From contig JABDAU010000035.1 in NCBI GenBank assembly GCA_013289045.1, positions 1-37,457 on the forward strand: a DNA stretch of 37,457 nucleotides, given 5' to 3'. Shown piece by piece: positions 15,946 through 23,715 of the stretch. The notes under the pieces are model-generated. The model was not told the DNA's origin, did not search any database, and saw only the letters and a list, made by a program, of their open reading frames with translations. Each line of letters begins with the position of its first letter. Position 1 is the first letter of the stretch. Origin of the DNA: Bacteroidota bacterium. GTDB lineage: Bacteria > Bacteroidota > Bacteroidia > Sphingobacteriales > Sphingobacteriaceae. The translations under genes and the position numbers were made by a program.

Positions 15946-16602
15946 ATGGCACATAAGGCAGTTTTAGCGGGCGCAACCGGACTTATTGGCAGTGAGCTGT
16001 TAAAAATTCTGCTTGCCGAGCCTGATTATAGTGAAGTTTTGGTAGTTGCCCGGAAAAGCACAGGCGTCAGCCACTCAAAATTATCAGAATTAATTATTGA
16101 TTTTGATAAGCTTGATGATCATGCAAATGCCATATCAGGGCATGCTATTTTTTCTTGCCTGGGCACTACGCTGAATAAAACACCGGATAAGAATCTTTAT
16201 CGCAAAATAGATCATGATTACCCGGTTAAGCTGGCACAATTAGCCGCACAAAACGGCGTTGAACAATATCACCTGGTATCGTCAATCGGTGCGAATAGCA
16301 ATGCATCCAATTATTATACCCGGTTTAAGGGTGAGACGGAAGAAGATGTAAAGGCATCGGGTGTAAAAAGCGTTCATATCTATCAGCCATCATTAATTAC
16401 CGGCGACCGGAAGGAATTCAGGCTGATGGAGAAGATCCTGGTCGGCCTGAGCGTTGTGATCAATCCATTATTAGTAGGAAGTCTTAAGAAATACAGGAGC
16501 ATTGCAGCGAAAACCATCGCGCAGGCCATGTTCAATCAATCCATAAAAAACAGCGAGGGGATATTTGTATACCCTTCCGATAAAATAAAAGAATTAGCGT
16601 GA
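15946..16602 (+). CDS. NAD(P)-binding Rossmann oxidoreductase (HTATIP2/epimerase-like)
   Basis: 218 aa from the ATG at 15946 (MAHKAVLAGATGLIGSELLK). This start puts the dinucleotide-binding GATGLIG motif at residues 9-15, as usual; the longer frame from 15877 would begin upstream of the promoter element. Atypical short-chain dehydrogenase features follow: SCLGTTL, VSSIGANSNASNYYTRFKGETE (the YxxxK-like YTRFK) and IYQPSLITGDR. Substrate unknown. The gene overlaps the ABC-F start by four bases (GTGA), so the two are coupled. Confidence 0.88.
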   Translation: MAHKAVLAGATGLIGSELLKILLAEPDYSEVLVVARKSTGVSHSKLSELIIDFDKLDDHANAISGHAIFSCLGTTLNKTPDKNLYRKIDHDYPVKLAQLAAQNGVEQYHLVSSIGANSNASNYYTRFKGETEEDVKASGVKSVHIYQPSLITGDRKEFRLMEKILVGLSVVINPLLVGSLKKYRSIAAKTIAQAMFNQSIKNSEGIFVYPSDKIKELA

Positions 16603-18464
16603 GCACATATATATCAGTTGAAAATCTCGGTCATTCCTTTCATGACAAATGGTTATTTCGCAACATCACCATCGGTGTAAACCGTGGCCGCCGTGTTGCA
16701 TTAGTTGGCGTGAATGGCGCAGGGAAATCTACCTTGCTTAAATTATTGGCTGGCGAATTCCTGCCTACAGAGGGTAAAGTTGTCCGCAGTCGCGATTTGC
16801 GGGTAGGTTACCTGGAACAGGATCCGTTTTTCAAAAATGCCGTAACCATCAGTGATTACATTTTCCATGCAGATAATGTGCAGCAGCAGGCCATCCGTAA
16901 ATACGAGGAATTGTTAGAGAACGACCCGGACAACGCTAAAGCCATTGATAAGGCGATGGAAGAACTGGGTGATGTGGATGCCTGGGAATATGAATATAAG
17001 ATCAAAACCATTTTGGGCAGGCTGGATATCCATCATCTCAACCAAAAGATCGATACACTTTCCGGCGGGCAAAAGAAACGTTTGGCGTTGGCCAAGCTAC
17101 TCATTGAAGATCCGGACATGTATGTGCTGGATGAGCCGACCAACCATTTGGATATCGACACCATTGAGTGGCTGGAGAAATTACTGACCGAAGGCAACAA
17201 AACCATCCTGATGGTTACGCACGACAGGTACTTCCTGGACAACGTATGTAACGAGATTTTGGAAATAGACCGTGGGAAGATCATTCCCTATGTAGGCAAT
17301 TATCAATATTACCTTGAAAAGAAGGCCGAACGCGATAGCACTGAAGAATTACAATTCCACAAAAATAGCAACCTGCTGAAAAAAGAGCTGGAATGGATGC
17401 GCCGTCAGCCACAGGCACGTGGCACCAAATCAAAGGCGAGGATTGATGCATATTATGAGTTGGAAGAAAAAACCAAGGGCTTTGGTGGCAAGGATAAGGT
17501 GGAACTGAGCGTAAAAACCGCAAGGCAGGGAAATAAGATAATGGAACTGCACAATGTAGGTAAATCATTTGAAAATCAGCACCTTATCACTAATTTTAAC
17601 TACATTTTTAAAAAAGGAGACCGAATTGGCGTTGCCGGAAAGAATGGCAGCGGTAAATCGACTTTATTGAACATGATCACCGGCGCAATGCATCCTGATA
17701 AAGGTGAGATCATCAAAGGTGAGACAACGGTGATCGGGTACTTCCATCAATCCGGTATTGTGTTTAAGGAAGACGAGCGGGTGATTGATGTGGTAAAGAA
17801 TGTCGCTGAGTTTATTACTATGGCCGATGGCAAAACTATCTCAGCCTCTGCCCTGCTCACCCTGTTCTTGTTTCCACCTGCCAAGCAGTATGGGTTTATT
17901 GCAAACCTGAGCGGCGGTGAAAAGAAAAGGCTGCAGCTGATGAGCATCCTGATGAAGAACCCGAACTTGCTGATCCTGGATGAGCCCACAAATGATCTGG
18001 ATATTGATACGCTGAACGTGCTGGAAGAATTCCTGACCAATTATACCGGTGTACTGATGATCGTATCGCACGACAGGTACTTGCTGGATAAAATGGCTGA
18101 GCAATTATTCATCCTGGAAGGAAACGGACAGGTAAGGATCTATAATGGCAACTATTCTTCCTATCGCCTGGAACTCGAAGAAGCCAAACAAGTAAAAAAA
18201 GCTGAACCGGTTGCAGCGCCTATTATCGTAGCACAGCCAAAGAAAAGCAAGCTGAGCTACAAAGAGACAAAAGAATACGAGACACTGGAAAACGAGATCA
18301 CCAATATTGAAGTAAAGATAAAACGTTGCAATGATGAGTTGAATGTTACCGGTGTTTCTACAGATAAACTGAATTCGATACTGGCGGAAATAGCACAGCT
18401 AAACAAAGATCTCGATAATAAAACCATGCGCTGGTTAGAGTTAAGCGAACTAAAAGAATCATAA
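16599..18464 (+). CDS. ABC-F family ATPase (ribosome-associated, Uup/EttA-like)
   Basis: 621 aa soluble protein with two ABC cassettes and no membrane domain. The first Walker A is GVNGAGKST (37-45), with signature LSGGQKKRLALAK and Walker B VLDEPTNHLDI. The second Walker A is GKNGSGKST, with signature LSGGEKKRLQL and Walker B ILDEPTNDLDI. The cassettes are joined by a charged linker, and the C-terminus is a coiled coil (about 545-621) as in Uup. ABC-F proteins act on the ribosome, rescuing stalled complexes, and some give antibiotic resistance; the length and C-terminal coil favour a housekeeping Uup-like role. It begins with GTG overlapping the previous stop and shares one base with the next start. 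Confidence 0.93.
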   Translation: MSTYISVENLGHSFHDKWLFRNITIGVNRGRRVALVGVNGAGKSTLLKLLAGEFLPTEGKVVRSRDLRVGYLEQDPFFKNAVTISDYIFHADNVQQQAIRKYEELLENDPDNAKAIDKAMEELGDVDAWEYEYKIKTILGRLDIHHLNQKIDTLSGGQKKRLALAKLLIEDPDMYVLDEPTNHLDIDTIEWLEKLLTEGNKTILMVTHDRYFLDNVCNEILEIDRGKIIPYVGNYQYYLEKKAERDSTEELQFHKNSNLLKKELEWMRRQPQARGTKSKARIDAYYELEEKTKGFGGKDKVELSVKTARQGNKIMELHNVGKSFENQHLITNFNYIFKKGDRIGVAGKNGSGKSTLLNMITGAMHPDKGEIIKGETTVIGYFHQSGIVFKEDERVIDVVKNVAEFITMADGKTISASALLTLFLFPPAKQYGFIANLSGGEKKRLQLMSILMKNPNLLILDEPTNDLDIDTLNVLEEFLTNYTGVLMIVSHDRYLLDKMAEQLFILEGNGQVRIYNGNYSSYRLELEEAKQVKKAEPVAAPIIVAQPKKSKLSYKETKEYETLENEITNIEVKIKRCNDELNVTGVSTDKLNSILAEIAQLNKDLDNKTMRWLELSELKES

Positions 18465-18721
18465 TGAAGACATCGGATATCATCGCTTCGTTAGGCGTTA
18501 CCATATTATTGATAGCGTTCTTCCTGAATATAATCGGGAAGCTTTCCGCTAAGAGCAAGCCCTACACCTTAATGAATTTTATAGGTGCAGCTATCTGCGG
18601 GTTCGCATCTTACCTTATAAAATTCTATCCGTTTGTGATATTAGAAAGCATATGGGCAAGTGTGGCATTGGTTACTTTGTTCAACGTTCCACGTGGAACA
18701 CCGTCGAAAGAAGATAAATAA
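18464..18721 (+). CDS. Small membrane protein, CBU_0592-like, 85 aa
   Basis: Two to three hydrophobic segments (about 6-26, 36-55 and 58-74) with a charged tail. The sequence ASLGVTILLIAFFLNIIGKLS resembles the CBU_0592-like small membrane family of Bacteroidota. The ATG shares a base with the ABC-F stop (TAATG). The codons for NVPRGT near the C-terminus coincide with a parS site, so the DNA there has two constraints. Function unknown. Confidence 0.8.
   Translation: MKTSDIIASLGVTILLIAFFLNIIGKLSAKSKPYTLMNFIGAAICGFASYLIKFYPFVILESIWASVALVTLFNVPRGTPSKEDK
18685..18700. promoter_or_regulatory. parS-type ParB-binding site 1 (inside a coding sequence)
   Basis: CGTTCCACGTGGAACA: the 14-bp core GTTCCACGTGGAAC (18686-18699) is a perfect palindrome matching the conserved bacterial parS consensus TGTTNCACGTGNAACA at all core positions. 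It lies within the 3' end of the small membrane protein gene. Confidence 0.85.
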
Positions 18722-18753
18722 CTATTAGCGTGAAACCTGAAAAGTCTTAAAAA

Positions 18754-18781
18754 TAGCCATGTTCCACGTGAAACATGGCTA
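18754..18781. promoter_or_regulatory. parS-type site 2 within a 28-bp palindrome
   Basis: TGTTCCACGTGAAACA (18760-18775) is an exact parS consensus match. Its flanks extend the symmetry to 28 bp (TAGCCATG...CATGGCTA) with one mismatch. On the minus strand the palindrome is followed by five T residues, so the same sequence could form a terminator-like hairpin in minus-strand RNA. Confidence 0.87.
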
Positions 18782-18812
18782 TTCGTAGTGATAAATTAGA
18801 TATAAAACACAC

Positions 18813-18833
18813 GTTCCACGTGGAACGTGAAAC
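18813..18833. promoter_or_regulatory. parS-type site 3 plus an adjoining half-site
   Basis: GTTCCACGTGGAAC (18813-18826) is a perfect palindromic parS core. It is directly followed by the half-site CGTGAAAC (18826-18833). Another lone CGTGAAAC half-site is at 18729-18736. This site lies 18 bases before the mnmG ATG. Confidence 0.82.
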
Positions 18834-18844
18834 AGATAAGTGAA

Positions 18845-20707
18845 ATGTTTAAGAAATATGATGTAATAGTAGTTGGTGCCGGGCATGCGGGCTGTGAAGC
18901 TGCTGCTGCTGCTGCGAACCTGGGTTCGTCGGTATTACTTATTACAATGAACATGGGTGTTATAGCGCAGATGAGCTGTAATCCTGCAATGGGCGGCGTG
19001 GCAAAAGGCCAGATCGTACGTGAAATAGATGCGTTGGGTGGATATTCCGGTATCATCACGGATAAAACATCTATCCAATTCCGTATGCTAAACCTGTCGA
19101 AAGGGCCGGCCATGTGGAGCCCACGGGCACAAAGTGACCGTATGCGCTTTGCAGAAGAATGGCGTTTGGCGCTGGAAAGAACGCCAAACGTAGACTTCTG
19201 GCAGGATATGGTGAGTTCTTTATTAGTAAAAGGCAATACCGTATACGGGGTACGTACATCTTTAGGTATCGAAATAGAAGCAGATGCCATTGTATTAACC
19301 AACGGAACTTTCCTGAATGGACTTATTCATATTGGCGAAAAGCGTTTCGGCGGGGGCCGTACAGCTGAAAGAGCTGCAACAGGACTAACCGAACAGCTAA
19401 CTGAATTAGGCTTTGAAGCGGGCAGGATGAAGACTGGAACACCTCCGCGTGTAGATGGACGCAGTTTAAACTATGCCCTTATGGAAGAACAATGGGGTGA
19501 TGCTGACGGGGGCCGCTTCTCTTTTACTGATGTAGAACAGATAAAAGAACAACGCTGCTGCTGGATAACTTACACCAACCTAAAGGTTCATGAGACGTTA
19601 AAGGAAGGATTTGAGAAATCGCCCATGTTTACCGGGCGTATAAAAGGATTGGGTCCACGCTATTGCCCATCAATCGAAGACAAAATAAACCGCTTTGCCG
19701 AGCGTGAACGTCACCAGATCTTCGTAGAGCCTGAGGGATTACATACGGTGGAAATCTATGTAAATGGCTTCTCCACTTCATTACCCGAGGACGTACAGTA
19801 CCGGGCTTTGACCCAAATACCAGGTTTCGAAAATGCAAAAATGTTCCGCCCGGGTTATGCAATAGAGTATGATTACTTCCCTCCTATGCAGCTCGGCCTG
19901 ACATTGGAAACCAAACTGATCAGTAACTTATTCTTTGCAGGGCAGATCAACGGTACTACCGGTTATGAAGAAGCAGCGTCGCAGGGATTTATTGCAGGAA
20001 TAAACGCACACCAAAAAATTAATGATAAGCATGAGCTGATACTAAAACGGTCAGAAGCTTATATAGGTGTATTAATTGACGACCTCGTAACAAAAGGCAC
20101 CGAAGAACCATACCGCATGTTCACCTCACGTGCTGAGCACCGTTTACTACTTCGCCAGGATAATGCTGATATAAGGCTTAGCCCTATCGGTCATGAGTTG
20201 GGACTGATCAACGACGAGCGTTTGCAGAAAGTAACTGATAAGGTAAAGAACTCCGATGATATTGTTGCCTTCACCAAAGCGAAGTCTATTGATCCGTCAA
20301 GTGTCAACTCGTTACTGGAAAGCTTAGAGACAAGCCCACTCACTCAAAACACCAAAATATTTAATTTGACCAGCAGGCCGCAGGTGTCATTAAATGATCT
20401 TCGTACTAGCGATGAACAGCTTGGTGAGCTCCTCAAAAAATATGATAAAGAAACTATTGAGCAGGCTGAAATAAAAATTAAATATGAGAGTTATTTTGAG
20501 AAGGAAATGGATATTGTTGAACGCATGAAAAAAATGGAAGACAAAGAGATCAACCCGGCCTTCAATTACAATACCCTGGTGTCTCTTTCAAAAGAGGCGC
20601 GTGAGAAGCTGATGAAAATAAAACCGAGGACTTTGGGCCAGGCATCAAGGATTTCAGGGGTTTCGCCGTCCGACATCTCGGTTTTAATGGTTCACATCTC
20701 AAGATAG
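18845..20707 (+). CDS. mnmG: tRNA uridine-5-carboxymethylaminomethyl modification enzyme MnmG (GidA)
   Basis: 620 aa, the normal length. It partners with MnmE to build cmnm5/nm5 at wobble U34 of several tRNAs, using FAD, NADH and methylene-THF or glycine. The N-terminal FAD motif is [12 protein letters not shown] (9-20). The family signatures [29 protein letters not shown] and [13 protein letters not shown] are all present. The ATG at 18845 ([11 protein letters not shown]) is preferred; a GTG six codons upstream lies in the parS3 half-site. In many bacteria this gene is near oriC and parAB, which fits the parS sites here. Confidence 0.97.
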   Translation: MFKKYDVIVVGAGHAGCEAAAAAANLGSSVLLITMNMGVIAQMSCNPAMGGVAKGQIVREIDALGGYSGIITDKTSIQFRMLNLSKGPAMWSPRAQSDRMRFAEEWRLALERTPNVDFWQDMVSSLLVKGNTVYGVRTSLGIEIEADAIVLTNGTFLNGLIHIGEKRFGGGRTAERAATGLTEQLTELGFEAGRMKTGTPPRVDGRSLNYALMEEQWGDADGGRFSFTDVEQIKEQRCCWITYTNLKVHETLKEGFEKSPMFTGRIKGLGPRYCPSIEDKINRFAERERHQIFVEPEGLHTVEIYVNGFSTSLPEDVQYRALTQIPGFENAKMFRPGYAIEYDYFPPMQLGLTLETKLISNLFFAGQINGTTGYEEAASQGFIAGINAHQKINDKHELILKRSEAYIGVLIDDLVTKGTEEPYRMFTSRAEHRLLLRQDNADIRLSPIGHELGLINDERLQKVTDKVKNSDDIVAFTKAKSIDPSSVNSLLESLETSPLTQNTKIFNLTSRPQVSLNDLRTSDEQLGELLKKYDKETIEQAEIKIKYESYFEKEMDIVERMKKMEDKEINPAFNYNTLVSLSKEAREKLMKIKPRTLGQASRISGVSPSDISVLMVHISR

Positions 20708-20824
20708 GTTTATAATTATTTGATAATCAATAATTTATAAATATTTTGCATTAGAGACATTATTTTTAATTTCGAATATCAATCTTCATAAAAACATAAA
20801 AATCGCTTATAGCCCTTAAAAAAT

Positions 20825-22471
20825 ATGTTAAATAAAAAATCGACTTTTTTCCCTCTCTTTTTATTGCTCGGGGCTATCGTTTTTTCATATTTCGGCTGCG
20901 CAAACCAGCAACCACCCCACGGCGGCCCAAAAGACGTGACGCCCCCCCGTCTCCTCAAGGCTTCGCCACCTAACATGACACGGCACTTTAACGCCAAAGT
21001 TGTAAAGCTGGATTTCGATGAATATTTCAAACTGAACAACCAGTACACTGAGATCACGATGAGCCCAACGCCTGATAAGCAGCCGGACATCAAAAGAAAA
21101 GACAAAAGCCTGGTGATCACTTTTAAAGATACCCTCCAGAAAAACACAACCTATGTGATCAATTTCGGAAAGGCCATTCAGGACGTGAACGAAGGGAACA
21201 CTTTGCTCAATTTCACTTATGTGTTTTCAACCGGCGGACACATCGATTCGTTAAGCGTGTCGGGTACGGTTGTCAACTCTATCTCGCAGAAAAGAGAGAA
21301 AGATATTACGGTAATGCTTTTCCCTGCTGATAAGGATACCGCCTACTTCGGAAAGAAGAAACCAAATATTTACGCGACTACCGATACCGCTGGAAATTTT
21401 TCGATGAACAATTTGCATGAAGGCGACTATCGTATTTATGCCCTAAAGGAAGATGCTCCGAATAAAATTTATGACAATGAAAAAGAGTTGATCGGCTTTT
21501 TGAAAAAGCCCATTCATCTCTATTCGGATACTTCGGATATTCAAATGACGCTCTTTAGGCAGGACCCTCCGAAATTCAGGGTAACAGAAAAAAGGTTTGA
21601 TGAGAATGGCAGGTTTATGATCGTGTTTAATAAACGGCTCGATAACCCCTCTCTGAAAATAGTTTATCCGCCTGCTCTCGATAATCAAAAAATAGTGGAA
21701 ATAACAAAAACCAGGGATACCGCTTTTCTCTACTCCAGAAATATGGACTTTGATTCCCTTCGTGTGGCGATATTGGATAACGGGAAACCGATAGACAGCA
21801 TATCACATGAAAAACAAAGGAAAGAGGCATTTAAGCAGATATTTACTTATTCATTTAACCTATCCAGCGGTTATTTACTAAAGCCGAATAATAACCTGGA
21901 AATAACCACTAATTACCCGATAGATAGCTTTGACGAATCGCTTATCACACTCACCGAGGATTCGTCAGCTGTGGGCAATGTAACTATAACTAAAGATACC
22001 GCAGCAAGCTCAAGAAAACTGATCGTTAAATACCGCTGGAAACAGGATTCAAAATATGCCATCACAATAGATGATAATGCACTCACAAGCATATACGGTT
22101 TTAAAAATAAGCATGCTTACAAAAAATTTCAGCAGGATAAAGAAAATAACTATGGTAATATGACCCTGCACGTAACCGTGCCTGATACATCAAAATCATA
22201 TATCGTAGAGATCTATATCGATCCAAAAAATGTTCTGTCGCGGACAGAGATCACAAAGAATACGACTATCGACCTCAAAAATTATTTCAACGGAAAGTAT
22301 TACATACGCGTAATATACGACGCCAACAAAAACGGTAAGTGGGATACCGGTAATGTAAAGAAGCGGGAATACCCTGAGAACATATGGATAGACCCGGTAC
22401 AGATCACCTTACGGCCAAATTGGGATGACGAGGAAAAGCTTGACATCCCGCGTGAACAGGTCATTCCTTAG
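20825..22471 (+). CDS. Lipoprotein with N-terminal Ig-like (Big_5/SbsA-type) domain
   Basis: 548 aa. The signal sequence ends in the lipobox YFGC at about residue 25. It is followed by GGPKDVTPPRLLKASPPN and an Ig-like domain (about 38-140: VVKLDFDEYFKLNN ... LVITFKDTLQKNTTYVINFGKAIQDVNEGN), the pattern of Ig-like proteins widespread in Bacteroidota. A carboxypeptidase-regulatory-like beta segment follows (about 145-205: SGTVVNSISQKREKDITVMLF ... YRIYALKEDA), then further beta-rich sequence. Likely anchored in the outer membrane or facing the periplasm; function unknown. Separate from mnmG by 117 bp of AT-rich sequence in which I see no feature. Confidence 0.85.
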   Translation: MLNKKSTFFPLFLLLGAIVFSYFGCANQQPPHGGPKDVTPPRLLKASPPNMTRHFNAKVVKLDFDEYFKLNNQYTEITMSPTPDKQPDIKRKDKSLVITFKDTLQKNTTYVINFGKAIQDVNEGNTLLNFTYVFSTGGHIDSLSVSGTVVNSISQKREKDITVMLFPADKDTAYFGKKKPNIYATTDTAGNFSMNNLHEGDYRIYALKEDAPNKIYDNEKELIGFLKKPIHLYSDTSDIQMTLFRQDPPKFRVTEKRFDENGRFMIVFNKRLDNPSLKIVYPPALDNQKIVEITKTRDTAFLYSRNMDFDSLRVAILDNGKPIDSISHEKQRKEAFKQIFTYSFNLSSGYLLKPNNNLEITTNYPIDSFDESLITLTEDSSAVGNVTITKDTAASSRKLIVKYRWKQDSKYAITIDDNALTSIYGFKNKHAYKKFQQDKENNYGNMTLHVTVPDTSKSYIVEIYIDPKNVLSRTEITKNTTIDLKNYFNGKYYIRVIYDANKNGKWDTGNVKKREYPENIWIDPVQITLRPNWDDEEKLDIPREQVIP

Positions 22472-22472
22472 C

Positions 22473-22982
22473 CTATTTAAACCAACCTGAATACATAATG
22501 TAATTATTAGGCAGGCGTTTCAGCATTTCGCGCTGCTCCTCCGTTATAGGTTTTATTTTTTTCGCAGGTATGCCGGCGTATAAGTATCCTGATTCACAAA
22601 TGGTCTTCTCTAATACAATTGCGCCCGCTGCAATGATCACAAACTCCTCTACCACGGCATGATCCATCACAATGGCGCCCATACCGATCAATACGTTATC
22701 TTTCAGCGTACACCCGTGTACAAGGGCATTGTGGCCTACGGATACATTATTACCTATATCCGTACCGGCGTATAAATAAGTGCAGTGGATAACAGCCCCA
22801 TCCTGGATATTGGTGTTATTACCGATACGAATATAATTTACATCGCCGCGTATCACCGCGTTGAACCAAACCGAGCAATTATCGCCCATGGTAACCTCAC
22901 CAACTATGGTGGCATTTTCAGCAATAAAGCAGTCGTTGCCCCATGCGGGATTTTTATCTTTTACAGGCAGAATAAGCGGCAT
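22473..22982 (-). CDS. Gamma-carbonic-anhydrase-like hexapeptide-repeat protein
   Basis: 169 aa left-handed beta-helix made of hexapeptide repeats (IGNNTNIQDGAVIHC, IGNNVSVGHNALVHGC, IGMGAIVMDHAVV). Three histidines in the segments VIHC, VGHN and LVHG match the zinc ligands of the gamma-carbonic anhydrase/YrdA family. Whether it has CO2-hydrating activity is uncertain, as many YrdA-like proteins show little. Convergent with the Ig-like lipoprotein gene, one base apart, and divergent from the small secreted protein. Confidence 0.9.
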   Translation of the reverse strand: MPLILPVKDKNPAWGNDCFIAENATIVGEVTMGDNCSVWFNAVIRGDVNYIRIGNNTNIQDGAVIHCTYLYAGTDIGNNVSVGHNALVHGCTLKDNVLIGMGAIVMDHAVVEEFVIIAAGAIVLEKTICESGYLYAGIPAKKIKPITEEQREMLKRLPNNYIMYSGWFK

Positions 22983-22990
22983 AAATCAAT

Positions 22991-22998
22991 TATCTTTA
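22991..22998 (+). promoter_or_regulatory. Near-consensus -7 element before the small secreted protein
   Basis: TATCTTTA matches TAnnTTTG except for the last base and lies about 30 bases before the ATG at 23029. Confidence 0.3.
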
Positions 22999-23028
22999 TA
23001 AGCCTAAAGTAGAACAAAAACGGTTGAA

Positions 23029-23610
23029 ATGAAAAAATCATTGCTTGCGCTGTTGATCTTTTTTGCAACTGCCTCGTGCTACGCGCAAAAGTTGCCCTGG
23101 TTCCTGAGCCACGACAGTAAATATCAGTACCCTCCGTTATTTGTAATACATACAACAGGAAAAACGATAAAGACCTTTGACGATGCTATATTCAATGAAT
23201 TACTAACGCCCTACATCGACAGCCTGAAAATACTGAAAGGCCCTGCAGCAGTAAAAGCGTATGGCCCAAAAGCCAAGTATGGCGCTATAGTTTTCCGTTA
23301 CCGGGATGAAGTAACTGAAGATACCACCCTACGCATTAATTTATATGACCTGGTAACTGAAATGGATATGGGCATAAAGACAGTTCTGCCTATTTACCTC
23401 GATCATCAATACATTAAATATCCAAAGGACGTTTACATCACCAAAGAAAAAATTGTGGCTGTAGAACAACACACAGAAAAGGCCTACCATAACGCGACAT
23501 ATTTCAGTGTGATCACTTCAATGTTCGAGGCGGATTCGACAAGGGCTGATTCTATAAAAAGATTGGGTTTTGTTAAAAAGGCAGATACAGTAAAACGGGC
23601 TTCAAGATAA
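23029..23610 (+). CDS. Secreted protein with TonB-plug-like segment, 193 aa
   Basis: Signal peptide at 1-19 (cleavage after CYAQ). The mature N-terminal part has the order strand, helix, IDSLKILKGPAAVKAYGPKAKYGAIVFRYR (about 64-93). This resembles the end of TonB-dependent receptor plug domains (I..vlKg..A..YG..g..GaI) but without any beta-barrel. It may be a free-standing plug-like periplasmic protein. The rest is mixed alpha/beta with no recognised motif. Confidence 0.75.
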   Translation: MKKSLLALLIFFATASCYAQKLPWFLSHDSKYQYPPLFVIHTTGKTIKTFDDAIFNELLTPYIDSLKILKGPAAVKAYGPKAKYGAIVFRYRDEVTEDTTLRINLYDLVTEMDMGIKTVLPIYLDHQYIKYPKDVYITKEKIVAVEQHTEKAYHNATYFSVITSMFEADSTRADSIKRLGFVKKADTVKRASR

Positions 23611-23626
23611 TTATCAGAAAAATTCC

Positions 23627-23634
23627 TACATTTG
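23627..23634 (+). promoter_or_regulatory. -7 promoter element of tRNA-Gly
   Basis: TACATTTG is an exact TAnnTTTG match, with its last base 9 bases before the tRNA 5' end. Confidence 0.5.
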
Positions 23635-23642
23635 ATCATCAA

Positions 23643-23715
23643 GCGGAAATAGCTCAGCTGGTAGAGCATCAGTTTCCCAAACTGAAGGCCGCGGGTTCGA
23701 ATCCCGTTTTCCGCT
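23643..23715 (+). tRNA. tRNA-Gly (anticodon CCC)
   Basis: The cloverleaf folds completely. The acceptor GCGGAAA pairs with TTTCCGC. The D arm is GCTC/GAGC, the anticodon stem TCAGT/ACTGA around loop TTCCCAA (anticodon CCC), and the T arm GCGGG/CCCGT around TTCGAAT. The discriminator base is T. CCA is not encoded (CAA follows), as is normal in this phylum. The discriminator base is also the last base of the neighbouring minus-strand stop codon. Confidence 0.96.
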
